Positions 5,726 through 14,404 of a stretch of 38,024 nt of DNA are shown in pieces. Within the stretch, counting starts at the first letter, position 1. Each line of letters begins with the position of its first letter. A program made the translations under genes and the position numbers. Below the pieces are notes generated by a model. It was not told the origin of the DNA and did no database searches. It saw only the letters and a list, made by a program, of their open reading frames with translations. This DNA comes from a virus. Location: the IMG/VR virus record IMGVR_UViG_3300035162_001736, positions 1 to 38,024 of that record; one strand, written 5' to 3'.

Positions 5726-8248
5726 TTATTTGGCCGCAGATCGCCGGCTATAAGATCCCGCTGAAATTGTTTGCAACTTGGTTTTGGTTTCGTTTTGCAA
5801 CTGTCTCATTGTGTCAAGAGCCTGCTGTATAATATCTCTACGAGCCTCAAGACTTTTAGAGCTAGTTCCTTGAAGATCTAGATTAGCTGCTCGCTCTCCA
5901 TCAGAGATGTTTCCTCCAAAAGTCGCCTTCAATGTCATTAACGCGCCTTTAGACAGCACATTCATCAGCTTCTCAGTATTCATATACTTTTCGCTGTCAG
6001 GGTCTGTTATTGATGCTACACCTTTCGCTAGCGTATCAGCGATGCTGTTTGTGTATGAGTTTTCGTTTAGCGTCAGAGCCTCTTCAAGCAAGTTTATAGC
6101 AGCTCCCTGCGAGAGTATGTCTGCATCAGTTTTAGCTTTAAGATCTATCTCTTTATTGGTCAGCTGATTGGCCTGCATGGTCAGCGTCTTTATCTCCAAG
6201 TCTTTTCTCTCTTCTTCTCTGTCATACCAATCTGTTATTTGGTTAGTGTACTCATCTGTTCCAACTTCAAATCCCATTTCAAGGGCTATTAGACCTGCTT
6301 CAGACTGAGGAGTTTTTGTTTTTAAATCAGCGTCATATGCTCTCTGCTCTTGGAGGCTCAGTAAATCATAGTCTCTTTGATCTTTTAAAGTTTGTGACTC
6401 TCTTTCCCAATCCAGAAACATTTCTTGAAGGCGCTCATTGCGCTGACGCTCTCCTGCCGCTAGGGTTTTGTCAGACTCTAATTGCTCTTGTAAAAGCCCC
6501 ATTCCGAACTGAGCAGACTGAAGTCTCAAGGCATCGCCTTGTGTTCCTGCCTCTCTTCTTTCAGAGGCAACGTCTGCCAGGACTGTGTTTACATTTCCCA
6601 AGCCTTCAAAGAAATTTCCGGTCTCTGTAGGCTTGCCTAGCGCCGCAGCGATCCTAAACCATTTTTCAGATTCAGATGGACCTTTACTCTGACTCGTAGC
6701 CATATCCTCAATTAAGGACTGGAAGTCACTTGCGCTTTGATTATAGCTATCCTGACTAGAAGCTATGCCTGCGTCATAAGACGTGCCTTGGTTATTTTTC
6801 AGCATAGTCAGCATTTCTTGCATGCTCTCAGACCGACTCGGCGCAGCCGCGGCTTGTATCATGACATCCATATCCAGAGGATCTCCGGTAAGAGTCACAT
6901 CGAGCTCTTCTTCTTCAACAAAATCGACAGGATTTTGAACAAACCGATGGCCTGGGTTACTCGCCAAATCTCCGGCAGCGTAACCTTTAATTGCGCCTCC
7001 TCTGGCCATAAGCTGAGGTCCAAACAAGTCAAAATTTTCAAAATCCAAACCCAAATCAAAATCTACATCGGAGCCAATTATGTTGCCGGTGTTTAGATTT
7101 GAGTCATCTGTAACTGTCCAAGTATCGTTATTAATAAGATCTGAGTTAAAGTTAGATCCGCCACCAGGAGTGTAAATGTCGGAATAATCATAATCAATTG
7201 GCACTCCATTCGCGTCTACTATTGTGCCGTCAGAATTTACTGTGTTTCCCGATACGGGCGTTGATGTTCCTGGAAACTGCAGAGGTCCATTAAACGTAGT
7301 TCCTGGAATCGTTATAGTTCCATTATCTGACAGAACAATATCGTCGATAGTAAATGTTACTGGCTCGCCATCGGCATTGTTAAACTCAAAATCACCTTCT
7401 GTGCCGCCACCAGTATTGTCATTGCCACCAGTATTGTCATTGCCACCAGTATTGTCATTGCCGCCAGTATTGTCATTGCCACCAGTATTGTCATTACCGC
7501 CAGTATTGTCATTACCGCCAGTATTGTCATTACCGCCAGTATTGTCATTACCGCCAGTATTGTCATTACCGCCAGTATTGTCATTACCGCCAGTATTGTC
7601 ATTACCGCCAGTATTATCGCCGCCGCCTATCGGAACCCCACCATAGCCATAAACATTTCCGGTATTAACTGGAGCACTCAAAACATTGCCGTAGTAATTG
7701 CCGCTCTGGTTCATCACATTTTGATTACCAGTGTTGTTTATTCCTCGCTGGGCGAATTCAGTCTCTGCATTTCTAAGGAAGGCATTGCGCTCAGCATCGC
7801 TGACTTGTCGATTTTCGTCTTCGTAGGCTCTTTGCCTTTCTTCAGGAGTAGGGCCATAGCCAATCGCCATTGGCCAAACGTCACCGAGCTTATTCTCATT
7901 CTCTCGGCCCAAATACTTTTGATACATTTCATTGACAGTATCGGGAGTCTCGCTAGCTGGCCTCTTTGACTGGCTGAATTGTTGCTGAGCATACATCGGC
8001 GTGTTCTGCAGGCGCTGATCATATTGAGCTGCGTAAGTGTCATACGCTGCTTTGTCGGCGTCATAATTCGCTAGCTGTGCGTTGTAAGCCTCAAGCTGAG
8101 CCGCTTCGGTTATAGCCTCTTCAGCAGCATTTTTCTTAGTCGCGTCATAAGCAAATGTCTCGCCAGGATTCCGAGCCCCAGCATAGCCCAGCTTAGAAGC
8201 CGAGCCGATACCGTATTGTTGCTTCAGTCTGTTAAGATTAAATCCCAT
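5726..8248 (-). CDS. Large virion protein with a GGNDNT repeat linker
   Basis: This 840-aa protein has a helical N-terminus rich in Tyr, Ala and Gln (residues 1-115). A low-complexity linker of eleven perfect GGNDNT hexapeptides plus one variant sits at about residues 211-285. A beta-rich Asp/Asn/Thr/Gly region follows (about 285-415), then a MARGGAIKGYAAGD motif near residue 415. The long C-terminal helical half carries Gln/Glu-rich coiled coils. It lies among the large internal-protein genes, so it is probably a virion or ejection component. The repeat linker looks flexible. No enzymatic domain is seen. Confidence 0.6.
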   Translation of the reverse strand: MGFNLNRLKQQYGIGSASKLGYAGARNPGETFAYDATKKNAAEEAITEAAQLEAYNAQLANYDADKAAYDTYAAQYDQRLQNTPMYAQQQFSQSKRPASETPDTVNEMYQKYLGRENENKLGDVWPMAIGYGPTPEERQRAYEDENRQVSDAERNAFLRNAETEFAQRGINNTGNQNVMNQSGNYYGNVLSAPVNTGNVYGYGGVPIGGGDNTGGNDNTGGNDNTGGNDNTGGNDNTGGNDNTGGNDNTGGNDNTGGNDNTGGNDNTGGNDNTGGNDNTGGGTEGDFEFNNADGEPVTFTIDDIVLSDNGTITIPGTTFNGPLQFPGTSTPVSGNTVNSDGTIVDANGVPIDYDYSDIYTPGGGSNFNSDLINNDTWTVTDDSNLNTGNIIGSDVDFDLGLDFENFDLFGPQLMARGGAIKGYAAGDLASNPGHRFVQNPVDFVEEEELDVTLTGDPLDMDVMIQAAAAPSRSESMQEMLTMLKNNQGTSYDAGIASSQDSYNQSASDFQSLIEDMATSQSKGPSESEKWFRIAAALGKPTETGNFFEGLGNVNTVLADVASERREAGTQGDALRLQSAQFGMGLLQEQLESDKTLAAGERQRNERLQEMFLDWERESQTLKDQRDYDLLSLQEQRAYDADLKTKTPQSEAGLIALEMGFEVGTDEYTNQITDWYDREEERKDLEIKTLTMQANQLTNKEIDLKAKTDADILSQGAAINLLEEALTLNENSYTNSIADTLAKGVASITDPDSEKYMNTEKLMNVLSKGALMTLKATFGGNISDGERAANLDLQGTSSKSLEARRDIIQQALDTMRQLQNETKTKLQTISAGSYSRRSAAK
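7406..7603 (-). repeat. Eleven 18-bp tandem repeats encoding GGNDNT
   Basis: Eleven uninterrupted 18-bp units, differing only at synonymous wobble bases (gccacc or gccgcc; attg or atta), encode Gly-Gly-Asn-Asp-Asn-Thr. A degenerate twelfth unit (GGGDNT) follows. The near identity points to recent slippage or recombination and predicts copy-number variation between relatives. Confidence 0.95.
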
Positions 8249-8260
8249 TTCAAGCTCCTG

Positions 8261-11200
8261 TTAGCCGGCTAGACCCCGGTATGTGGAAAATCCTGCGCCT
8301 AGTTGCGCCAGCGGAGAAGGACTATATGTGGACCCAGTTGTCGATCCAGACGTTGATACGCGATTAGGCGTAATAGGCGCCATACCGCGCACTTGAGTGC
8401 TAAGCCAATCCATCTGCTGCTGAGGATAACGCTGCTGATCCAGAAATTCTTTTTCAGCGGCTGATAATTGATTCTGCAGCTGCATTTGTTCTGCTTGTCC
8501 AGCCGCTTCAAGAGCACTTAAATCTCTATAGTTAGCTTGCTGACCGGCAATTGCCATATCTCCCATGCTCTGCAATGCGCCAATTTGTCGATTGTAATCT
8601 TGTGCCTTAGCCTGCTGTACTTGCGAAGCCGCGTTAAGCCCCAACTGTTGTTGGCTTAGACCTGCATTACTTCGGCTCTGCGCTAGATTGCCCAGCTGAG
8701 ACATTTGCTGACCTGATAGCTGGCCGGTTGTTGAGCCCAAGCCAGCAAGCTGAGAAGCCTGCTGCCCTGTTAGCTGACCCATGTTCTGGCCTATCTGAGC
8801 CTGACGACTGGCGTCTTGACCCATCAACTGTCCTGCTGTAGACGCAGCCTGCATCTGGCGCGCTGCATCTGCATTGGTCATCTGACCTGCTACTCCTGCG
8901 GCCTGAAATTGTCGTGCGGCATCTTGACCAGTTAACTGTCCTGCTGTGCTTGCTAGCTGCGCCTGGCGCGCTGCGTCAGCATTAGTCAAAGACCCTAACT
9001 GACTAGCAATTTGAGCTTGTCTTGCCGCGTCAGCGTTAGTAAGGGCTCCTAGCTGAGTACCAGCCTGAATCTGTCTGGCTGCATCCTGTCCTGTAAGTTG
9101 TCCCAACTGGCTAGCAATTTGAGCTTGTCTTGCTGCATCCGCATTCGTAAGAGCTCCTAGTTGAGTACCAGCTTGAATCTGTCTGGCCGCATCCTGTCCA
9201 GTAAGTTGTCCCAACTGACTAGCAACTTGTGCTTGTCGAGCAGCATCTGCATTTGTAAGAGCTCCTAGTTGAGTGCCAGCCTGCAGCTGTCTTGCTGCGT
9301 CCTGACTTGTGAACTGGCCCATCTGGCTAGCAACTTGAGCTTGTCTTGCTGCGTCAGCGTTAGTAAGAGCTCCTAGCTGAGTCCCAACCTGAAGTTGTCT
9401 TGCCGCGTCTTGTCCAGTAAGTTGTCCCATTTGACTAGCAACTTGTGCTTTTCGGGCAGCATCTGTATTTGCAAGAGCTCCTAGTTGCGTACCAACCTGA
9501 AGTTGCCTGGCTGCATCTTGTCCAGTAAGTTGCCCCATTTGGCTAGCAACTTGTGCTTTTCGAGCAGCATCTGTATTTGCAAGAGCTCCTAGTTGCGTAC
9601 CAACCTGAAGTTGCCTGGCTGCATCTTGTCCAGTAAGTTGCCCCATTTGGCTAGCAACTTGTGCCTGTCTTGCTGCATCTGCATTCGTAAGCTGACCCGC
9701 TTGAGAAGCAGCTTCCATTTGACGGCTAGCATCTTGATTTGTTAGCTGACCCATAGTTGATGCAAGCTGCGCCTGTCTTGCTGCGTCAGCATTTGTAAGC
9801 TGACCTGCTTGAGAAGCAGCTTGCATTTGTCTTGCTGCGTCCTGACTTGTGAGCTGGCCCATTTGGCTGGCAACTTGAGCCTGTCTTGCTGCGTCTTGAC
9901 TTGTTAGCTGGCCTGCCTGTGCTCCTAGTTGAGAGTATTGTCCTGCTCCCTGTAATGTGCGACCTAAATCAGCACCAGAAATGCTGCCTACTGTTCCCGC
10001 AAGGCTAGCTTGACGTGCCTTGTCAGCTGCTGAGGCTTGCATAGCCTGAGCATAACCCTGCTGCATCATTGGAGCCTGCTGCCTTAGAACAGACTCTTGC
10101 GTGTCTCTTAGAGCCCTAGATCCGAATTCGCCCATATTTCTACTGCCGAACTGACCTGCTCTTATAAAAGAATCTGAGACCCCAGGAAGTAGATTCTCAG
10201 TCAGATTCCGAGCTCCTTGCTGCGCGATTGCATCCATGACATTCGTTTGATACGGATTCATGTACTGATCTATATTAGACACAGAAGACTGAGATGCTTG
10301 CTGTAAATAAGGGTTAGCGGCATTCAAAGCCTTGTCTGCTAACGCCTGGGCGGTAGTGTTTTGAGATTGAGTCATGTAAGGGCTAGCCGCGCTCATCCCG
10401 CTGGCCCCAGCCGCTTGCTGAAGAAGAGGATTGGCTGAATCAAAAGCACTCGCTGACACGCCGGCCTGCAAATAAGGATTGGCTGCATTCATGCCGCTAG
10501 CCGATCCTGCCGCTTGAATATACGGGCTAGCCGCATTGACGCCGCTTGCAGAAGTTCCGGCTTGCAGATAAGGATTGGCCGCTCCCATACCGCTTGCACT
10601 AGCAGCTTCTTGAAGCAAAGGATTAGCAACGTCAAAAGCATTTGCTTCTGCCGCTCTTTGAAGCATAGGGTTAGCTGCTTCCATACCGCTTGCACTAGCA
10701 GCTTCTTGAAGCAAAGGATTAGCAACGTCAAAAGCATTTGCTTCTGCCGCTCTTTGAAGCATGGGATTAGCTGCTTCCATACCGCTTGCACTAGCAGCTT
10801 CTTGAAGCAAGGGATTGGCAACGTCAAAAGCATTTGCCTCTGCTGCTCTTTGAAGCATAGGGTTAGCAGCATTCAGGCTGCTAGCCGCGCCCGCCTGCTG
10901 AAGCATAGGATTTGCAGCATCAAAAGCACTTGCCGCAGCTGCCTGCTGAATCATAGGATTTGCTGCATTCAAGCTGCTTGCTGCGCCCGCCTGCTGAAGC
11001 ATGGGATTAGCAGCATCAAAAGCACTTGCCGCAGCTCCCTGCTGAAGCATAGGATTTGCTGCATTAAATCCGCTTGCTGCGGACGCCTGCTGAAGCATAG
11101 GATTTGCAGCATTCAAGCCGCTAGCTGCAGCTCCTTGCTGAAGCATAGGATTTGCAGCATTCATGCCGCTAGCTGCGGCCGCTTGCTGAAGCATAGGATT

Positions 11201-11854
11201 AGCAGCATTCATGCCGCTAGCTGCGTTTGCAGCGCCCATGTAACCGCTAGCGGCATCCATAGCATTAGCAGCTGAACCGGCTTGTAAATAAGGATTAACG
11301 GCATCCAATGAGCTTGCAGAAGCGCCAGATTGCAGATAAGGATTAGCTGCGTCAGATGCGCTCATTCCTGCCGCTGCAGTTAAGTAGGGAGACGCTGAGC
11401 CGACAATATTATTTGCATTTGTTTGAGCCTGAGTTAGCAAAGGCTGTGCAGAGCCTAAAATATCCATGTTGCCAGCGCTCGTAAATAAATCCTGTCCGGC
11501 ATTTAAGTTTTTACCAGCCAAAGAAGTTGCCGCTGGATTCAGGTATGAGCCTTGAGCAGTAGATAAGGTGGCAGAAGTTCCGTTAGCAGACTGGGCCTCC
11601 ATAGCGGCCTGAGCTTTTTCTAAATTTGTTTTGTAAGCTCCCTGAGCATTTGCAATTCCGGTATAAGCGTCTTGCTGATTCTGAGAAAGACCAGCAACAG
11701 TCGGCAGCGAATAGTCTTCATAAGGCTTGTTGGCTATGTTTGTGGCCCAATTTACCTGATTAAAGATAGCATCCTGCATCCACTTCGGCGTTTCCGTTGT
11801 GCTCGCGCTATAAGTAGTAGCGGTTTGTGGCGTTCCTTGAAATATGCTACCCAT
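8261..11854 (-). CDS. Giant dual-repeat virion protein, putative ejection or tape-measure-like
   Basis: This 1197-aa protein has four parts. The N-terminal domain (residues 1-167) includes ETPKWMQDAIFNQVNWATN and resembles a family of uncharacterised marine-phage structural proteins. Residues 168-487 are 20 tandem copies of a 16-residue unit (NAANPMLQQAAAASGM type). A non-repeat spacer (488-647) follows. Residues 648-1061 are 23 copies of an 18-residue unit (GQLTNADAARQAQVASQM type). The C-terminal domain contains QQRYPQQQMDWLS. It is Ala/Gln/Ser-rich with no Trp or Cys in the repeats. Eighteen residues equal five alpha-helical turns, so the second block could form a long helix with a straight stripe. 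The start and the upstream gene's stop overlap as TAATG. Function is inferred from position only. Confidence 0.65.
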   Translation of the reverse strand: MGSIFQGTPQTATTYSASTTETPKWMQDAIFNQVNWATNIANKPYEDYSLPTVAGLSQNQQDAYTGIANAQGAYKTNLEKAQAAMEAQSANGTSATLSTAQGSYLNPAATSLAGKNLNAGQDLFTSAGNMDILGSAQPLLTQAQTNANNIVGSASPYLTAAAGMSASDAANPYLQSGASASSLDAVNPYLQAGSAANAMDAASGYMGAANAASGMNAANPMLQQAAAASGMNAANPMLQQGAAASGLNAANPMLQQASAASGFNAANPMLQQGAAASAFDAANPMLQQAGAASSLNAANPMIQQAAAASAFDAANPMLQQAGAASSLNAANPMLQRAAEANAFDVANPLLQEAASASGMEAANPMLQRAAEANAFDVANPLLQEAASASGMEAANPMLQRAAEANAFDVANPLLQEAASASGMGAANPYLQAGTSASGVNAASPYIQAAGSASGMNAANPYLQAGVSASAFDSANPLLQQAAGASGMSAASPYMTQSQNTTAQALADKALNAANPYLQQASQSSVSNIDQYMNPYQTNVMDAIAQQGARNLTENLLPGVSDSFIRAGQFGSRNMGEFGSRALRDTQESVLRQQAPMMQQGYAQAMQASAADKARQASLAGTVGSISGADLGRTLQGAGQYSQLGAQAGQLTSQDAARQAQVASQMGQLTSQDAARQMQAASQAGQLTNADAARQAQLASTMGQLTNQDASRQMEAASQAGQLTNADAARQAQVASQMGQLTGQDAARQLQVGTQLGALANTDAARKAQVASQMGQLTGQDAARQLQVGTQLGALANTDAARKAQVASQMGQLTGQDAARQLQVGTQLGALTNADAARQAQVASQMGQFTSQDAARQLQAGTQLGALTNADAARQAQVASQLGQLTGQDAARQIQAGTQLGALTNADAARQAQIASQLGQLTGQDAARQIQAGTQLGALTNADAARQAQIASQLGSLTNADAARQAQLASTAGQLTGQDAARQFQAAGVAGQMTNADAARQMQAASTAGQLMGQDASRQAQIGQNMGQLTGQQASQLAGLGSTTGQLSGQQMSQLGNLAQSRSNAGLSQQQLGLNAASQVQQAKAQDYNRQIGALQSMGDMAIAGQQANYRDLSALEAAGQAEQMQLQNQLSAAEKEFLDQQRYPQQQMDWLSTQVRGMAPITPNRVSTSGSTTGSTYSPSPLAQLGAGFSTYRGLAG
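8672..9913 (-). repeat. 23 tandem 54-bp repeats (18-residue units)
   Basis: 1242 bp, exactly 23 x 54, encode units of the form G-[QA]-L-T-x-x-D-A-A-R-[QK]-x-Q-x-[AG]-[ST]-Q-x. Even and odd units often alternate (GQLTGQDAARQ versus GALxNxDAAR), giving a 108-bp higher-order repeat, nearly identical between about 9400 and 9660. The last three units are degenerate. Confidence 0.93.
10394..11353 (-). repeat. 20 tandem 48-bp repeats (16-residue units)
   Basis: 960 bp, exactly 20 x 48, encode units like [ND]AANPMLQQAAAASGM. Each carries an Asn-Pro helix breaker followed by a short Ala-rich helix. Units 11-16 (10586-10873) form three almost identical 96-bp copies, a recent higher-order duplication. 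A 21st unit is decayed. Confidence 0.93.
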
Positions 11855-13731
11855 TATGCAATTCCTTGTCTTAGATAATTTAGAGGCGACTTGGCGTTAG
11901 GGCTGAATTTGCCTTTAGCTAAGACTTTTCCTTTGTGCGATCTAATTCCTTCGCGCATACCATTCAACGCCTCTGCGCCAGCCTTGCTCGATCCGTCACC
12001 TAACATCGATACTGTCTCTGCATCTACCACATATTCGCCATCGCTGAGATAGGCCGGTATTTCATCAGATCTTCCCGTACCGCCGCCCCTGACGTAGCGA
12101 GAGGCTTTCTCAAGCGCGCCTCCTTGATTCATACGCATCGGACCTCCTCGATAGTAACCGCTAAAATCACTACTCGTACCCGTAGACTGCATGTTGTACT
12201 GGCCAGACGTTAAGTTATTAAAATTCTGCGCCATAAATTCAGTCAAAGACAGGTTGGCTCGATTAGCGTCTTGACGCACCGCATCCCAATCCCATGAAGT
12301 GAGAGGCCGATTAAAATACTCTTGCTGCTCTGGGGACATAGTGGAAACAGCATCGACGACATCAACAGGTGTATCAGGTTCCATCATTCCCATGGCTCCC
12401 AAGCCCAACATTCCAGCTGCCATTTTATTGTCACCAATCCAGTCCCTTGCGCTGTCAAACATTCCGGGAGTAGATGGCATCGGCCTGTTCTGCATATCGA
12501 GATACGGCTGCTGCAAATCTGCGCCAATATTTCCTGCAGCAAAATTAGCAGAAGGATCAAGACCGGCAGCAAAGGGATCGTTTGAGTTCAGGCTTATAAA
12601 CTCGTTTTGTTTTGCTGCCATTATATCGTCAAAAGTAGTTCCTTCAGGTACTTGCCCTGGCGCTAATGGCGCTCCGGCCTGTCCAGTTTGCTTGATACCA
12701 TCTACTACAGCTTCAGAAGGCTTTGGACCAGATAACAAAGACTTTCCTGCGCTAAAGAGACCTGCTGTAGCCCCTCCTTGCAACGACTCTCTTGGAGTGT
12801 AGCCCGCTGTCAGCATATTTCCCGTAGCGTCTACTCCAGACTGTATTGCGCCCTGGAAAGCGTTTGGCGCTCCTGTGCCAGAGCCTGTTCCTGCAAAGTT
12901 TTTGAGAAGCTGGCCACCTGCTCCCTGCAGTGCTCCTTGCTTAAAGCCATCTCCACTGACCACTCCTGCCGCGCCGCCAACTAAGCCGCTGCCCAGCGTT
13001 GCCGCCATCGGAGCTGACAAACCTAAATTCAAACCTTGATTTATTGCGTCTCCGGCTACGTTACCAATTCCTCCTGTAATGCCGCCCATGATAGCGCCGC
13101 GCTTCCAGTCGCCGCCTGTTGCAGCAGCCGTGCCTGCGCCGACGATTGAGCTACCCACTACTGCCGCAGCAGTTCCAGTAAGCCCCAGGCTAGTCCCTAT
13201 AGCAGTGCCGAGACCCGGAGCAAAAACCATCAGAGCAACAGGCAACACTGTTTTTAAAGTCTTCTTCAGGCTTTTATACTCTGCCAATCCAGTGTTTGGG
13301 TTTACCGTGCCTTGACCGCCCATTCTTCGCAATACTTCAGCTTCACGAGGATTAATGTGAGCCAGCATGCTATCGCCGCCCTGCCCTTGATTAGCTAAAC
13401 GCCTGCCGGCAACAGTTAAGCCGCCACGAGCATAGCCTTGAGCCATGCCTCGTTCTTGAAGACCATAAAGCGCCATTAAAATTGAGATGATAAAAACCGC
13501 ATCAAACTCTGCGGGAGCATCGCCCTCATCAATTAAGCCGTCAGCAATTGCAGCCTGTACCATTTCGGCGTACATAGCTGGATTCTCAAGAGCCGCTTCA
13601 AGCATCTCAATCGCTTCGTCTAAGTCCTCTGGGACCATAGCCGTGCGAGATAGGCGCTCCTCGATGATATCAATACCCTGGCCGAACTCCGGGCTCTGGC
13701 TGGCCAATTCTAATATTTGTTCCCTAATCAT
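11854..13731 (-). CDS. Large virion-associated protein with glycine-zipper core
   Basis: This 625-aa protein has an acidic helical N-terminus (residues 1-95) and a GYARGGLTVAGRR motif near residue 99. Hydrophobic Gly/Ala segments (about 163-260, for example LPVALMVFAPGLGTAIGTSLG split over several stretches) could be membrane-inserting. A linker rich in Pro/Gly follows. The C-terminal domain holds YYRGGPMRMNQGG, RYVRGGGTGRSDEIPAYLSDGEYVV and a basic tail; the SDEIPAYLSDGEYVV type segment recurs in marine phage structural proteins. It is probably an internal or ejection protein. Start is ATG; the gene overlaps the repeat-protein gene by one base. Confidence 0.6.
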   Translation of the reverse strand: MIREQILELASQSPEFGQGIDIIEERLSRTAMVPEDLDEAIEMLEAALENPAMYAEMVQAAIADGLIDEGDAPAEFDAVFIISILMALYGLQERGMAQGYARGGLTVAGRRLANQGQGGDSMLAHINPREAEVLRRMGGQGTVNPNTGLAEYKSLKKTLKTVLPVALMVFAPGLGTAIGTSLGLTGTAAAVVGSSIVGAGTAAATGGDWKRGAIMGGITGGIGNVAGDAINQGLNLGLSAPMAATLGSGLVGGAAGVVSGDGFKQGALQGAGGQLLKNFAGTGSGTGAPNAFQGAIQSGVDATGNMLTAGYTPRESLQGGATAGLFSAGKSLLSGPKPSEAVVDGIKQTGQAGAPLAPGQVPEGTTFDDIMAAKQNEFISLNSNDPFAAGLDPSANFAAGNIGADLQQPYLDMQNRPMPSTPGMFDSARDWIGDNKMAAGMLGLGAMGMMEPDTPVDVVDAVSTMSPEQQEYFNRPLTSWDWDAVRQDANRANLSLTEFMAQNFNNLTSGQYNMQSTGTSSDFSGYYRGGPMRMNQGGALEKASRYVRGGGTGRSDEIPAYLSDGEYVVDAETVSMLGDGSSKAGAEALNGMREGIRSHKGKVLAKGKFSPNAKSPLNYLRQGIA

Positions 13732-13733
13732 CG

Positions 13734-14168
13734 TTAGCTCCTACACCAGTCGTGTTCTTTGTATTCGTTTTCAAGAAAGCCGTAAAGATGCATGTCTTCA
13801 TCGTCATTGTACGCTTTTCTCATAATTCCTTCTTTCTGAAAGCCTATTTGTTCTACAAATTTCTGACAGGCTACGTTTGAACTGGCAATTAAAGCCGTGC
13901 TTCTGACTGCCTTTAGCTCATCAAACACCATTTGAAACAAGCCGTTGAACATCATAATGGTGCTCTTTGGAGTCAAAAAACAATCGGCAACAATATTTAC
14001 GTCAATATTTCTCTTGGTAAAATTAGTCAATAATATTACGCAAGCAAAATCGCCTTTTTCATTAACTGACGATAGAGCTCTAAAGACTTCTGGAGAGCTC
14101 TTGACGCCAAGGTGTTTGCTAGCCCACTTCTCTGCCTTTTCTTCATCTTGATAGCCGATATATCTCAT
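13734..14168 (-). CDS. GNAT-like acetyltransferase homologue
   Basis: I choose the ATG at 14168 (144 aa), because it overlaps the previous gene's stop as ATGA; a longer reading from a GTG at 14207 would overlap that gene by 43 bases. The C-terminal half has the GNAT end pattern: ASSNVACQKFVEQIGFQKEG, then MRKAY and DMHLYGFLENEY. The usual acetyl-CoA loop (Q/RxxGxG/A) is not evident before the helix FQMVFDEL, so activity is uncertain. Similar small GNAT-like proteins occur inside structural operons of marine phages. A role in modifying a virion or host protein is possible but not shown. Confidence 0.6.
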   Translation of the reverse strand: MRYIGYQDEEKAEKWASKHLGVKSSPEVFRALSSVNEKGDFACVILLTNFTKRNIDVNIVADCFLTPKSTIMMFNGLFQMVFDELKAVRSTALIASSNVACQKFVEQIGFQKEGIMRKAYNDDEDMHLYGFLENEYKEHDWCRS

Positions 14169-14404
14169 AGTGTTGTCTGAACAAATCTCTCTGCCCACTC
14201 TCTCCACTGGCTAATGTCATAAGAATAAGGATCGGGAAAGTCTTCTACTAAATTTGTAGCCCGGTTGTATTGTGTTGCCCAGTCTTGCCACTTTTCCGGG
14301 TCATTCAAAGGCTGATAAACACCAAACGCATCAAAATCTATAATCAGGCAGTCTGCCCAGTCTTGTAATTCTATTCCTACAGGTAGCGTTACGCTTAGGC
14401 TCAT
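14165..14404 (-). CDS. Small conserved-looking hypothetical protein
   Basis: This 79-aa acidic protein is rich in Trp and Asp (QDWADCLIIDFD, EKWQDWATQYN, QWREWAERF), with repeated W-x-x-W-A type motifs suggesting a small helical domain. It overlaps the gp10-like gene start region by four bases and the GNAT start by four, so all three are translationally coupled. Position right after the tail-hub gene suggests a small tail or assembly role. I do not recognise a characterised family. Confidence 0.6.
   Translation of the reverse strand: MSLSVTLPVGIELQDWADCLIIDFDAFGVYQPLNDPEKWQDWATQYNRATNLVEDFPDPYSYDISQWREWAERFVQTTL

Noticed and set aside
7224-7646. Long reading frames with PPVLSL or MTILAV repeats
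   Set aside because: They are other-frame images of the GGNDNT-coding DNA repeat; no ribosome sites.
10514-11275. 253-aa rightward frame over the 48-bp repeats
   Set aside because: It exists because the repeat length is a multiple of three and lacks stops in that frame; it has no ribosome site and opposes the late operon.
7406-11353. CRISPR array
   Set aside because: The repeats are contiguous, in frame and code for protein; there are no unique spacers of constant length.
14169-14207. Longer GNAT-like protein from GTG 14207
   Set aside because: It would overlap the 79-aa gene by 43 bases; ATG 14168 gives the ATGA junction usual in this operon.
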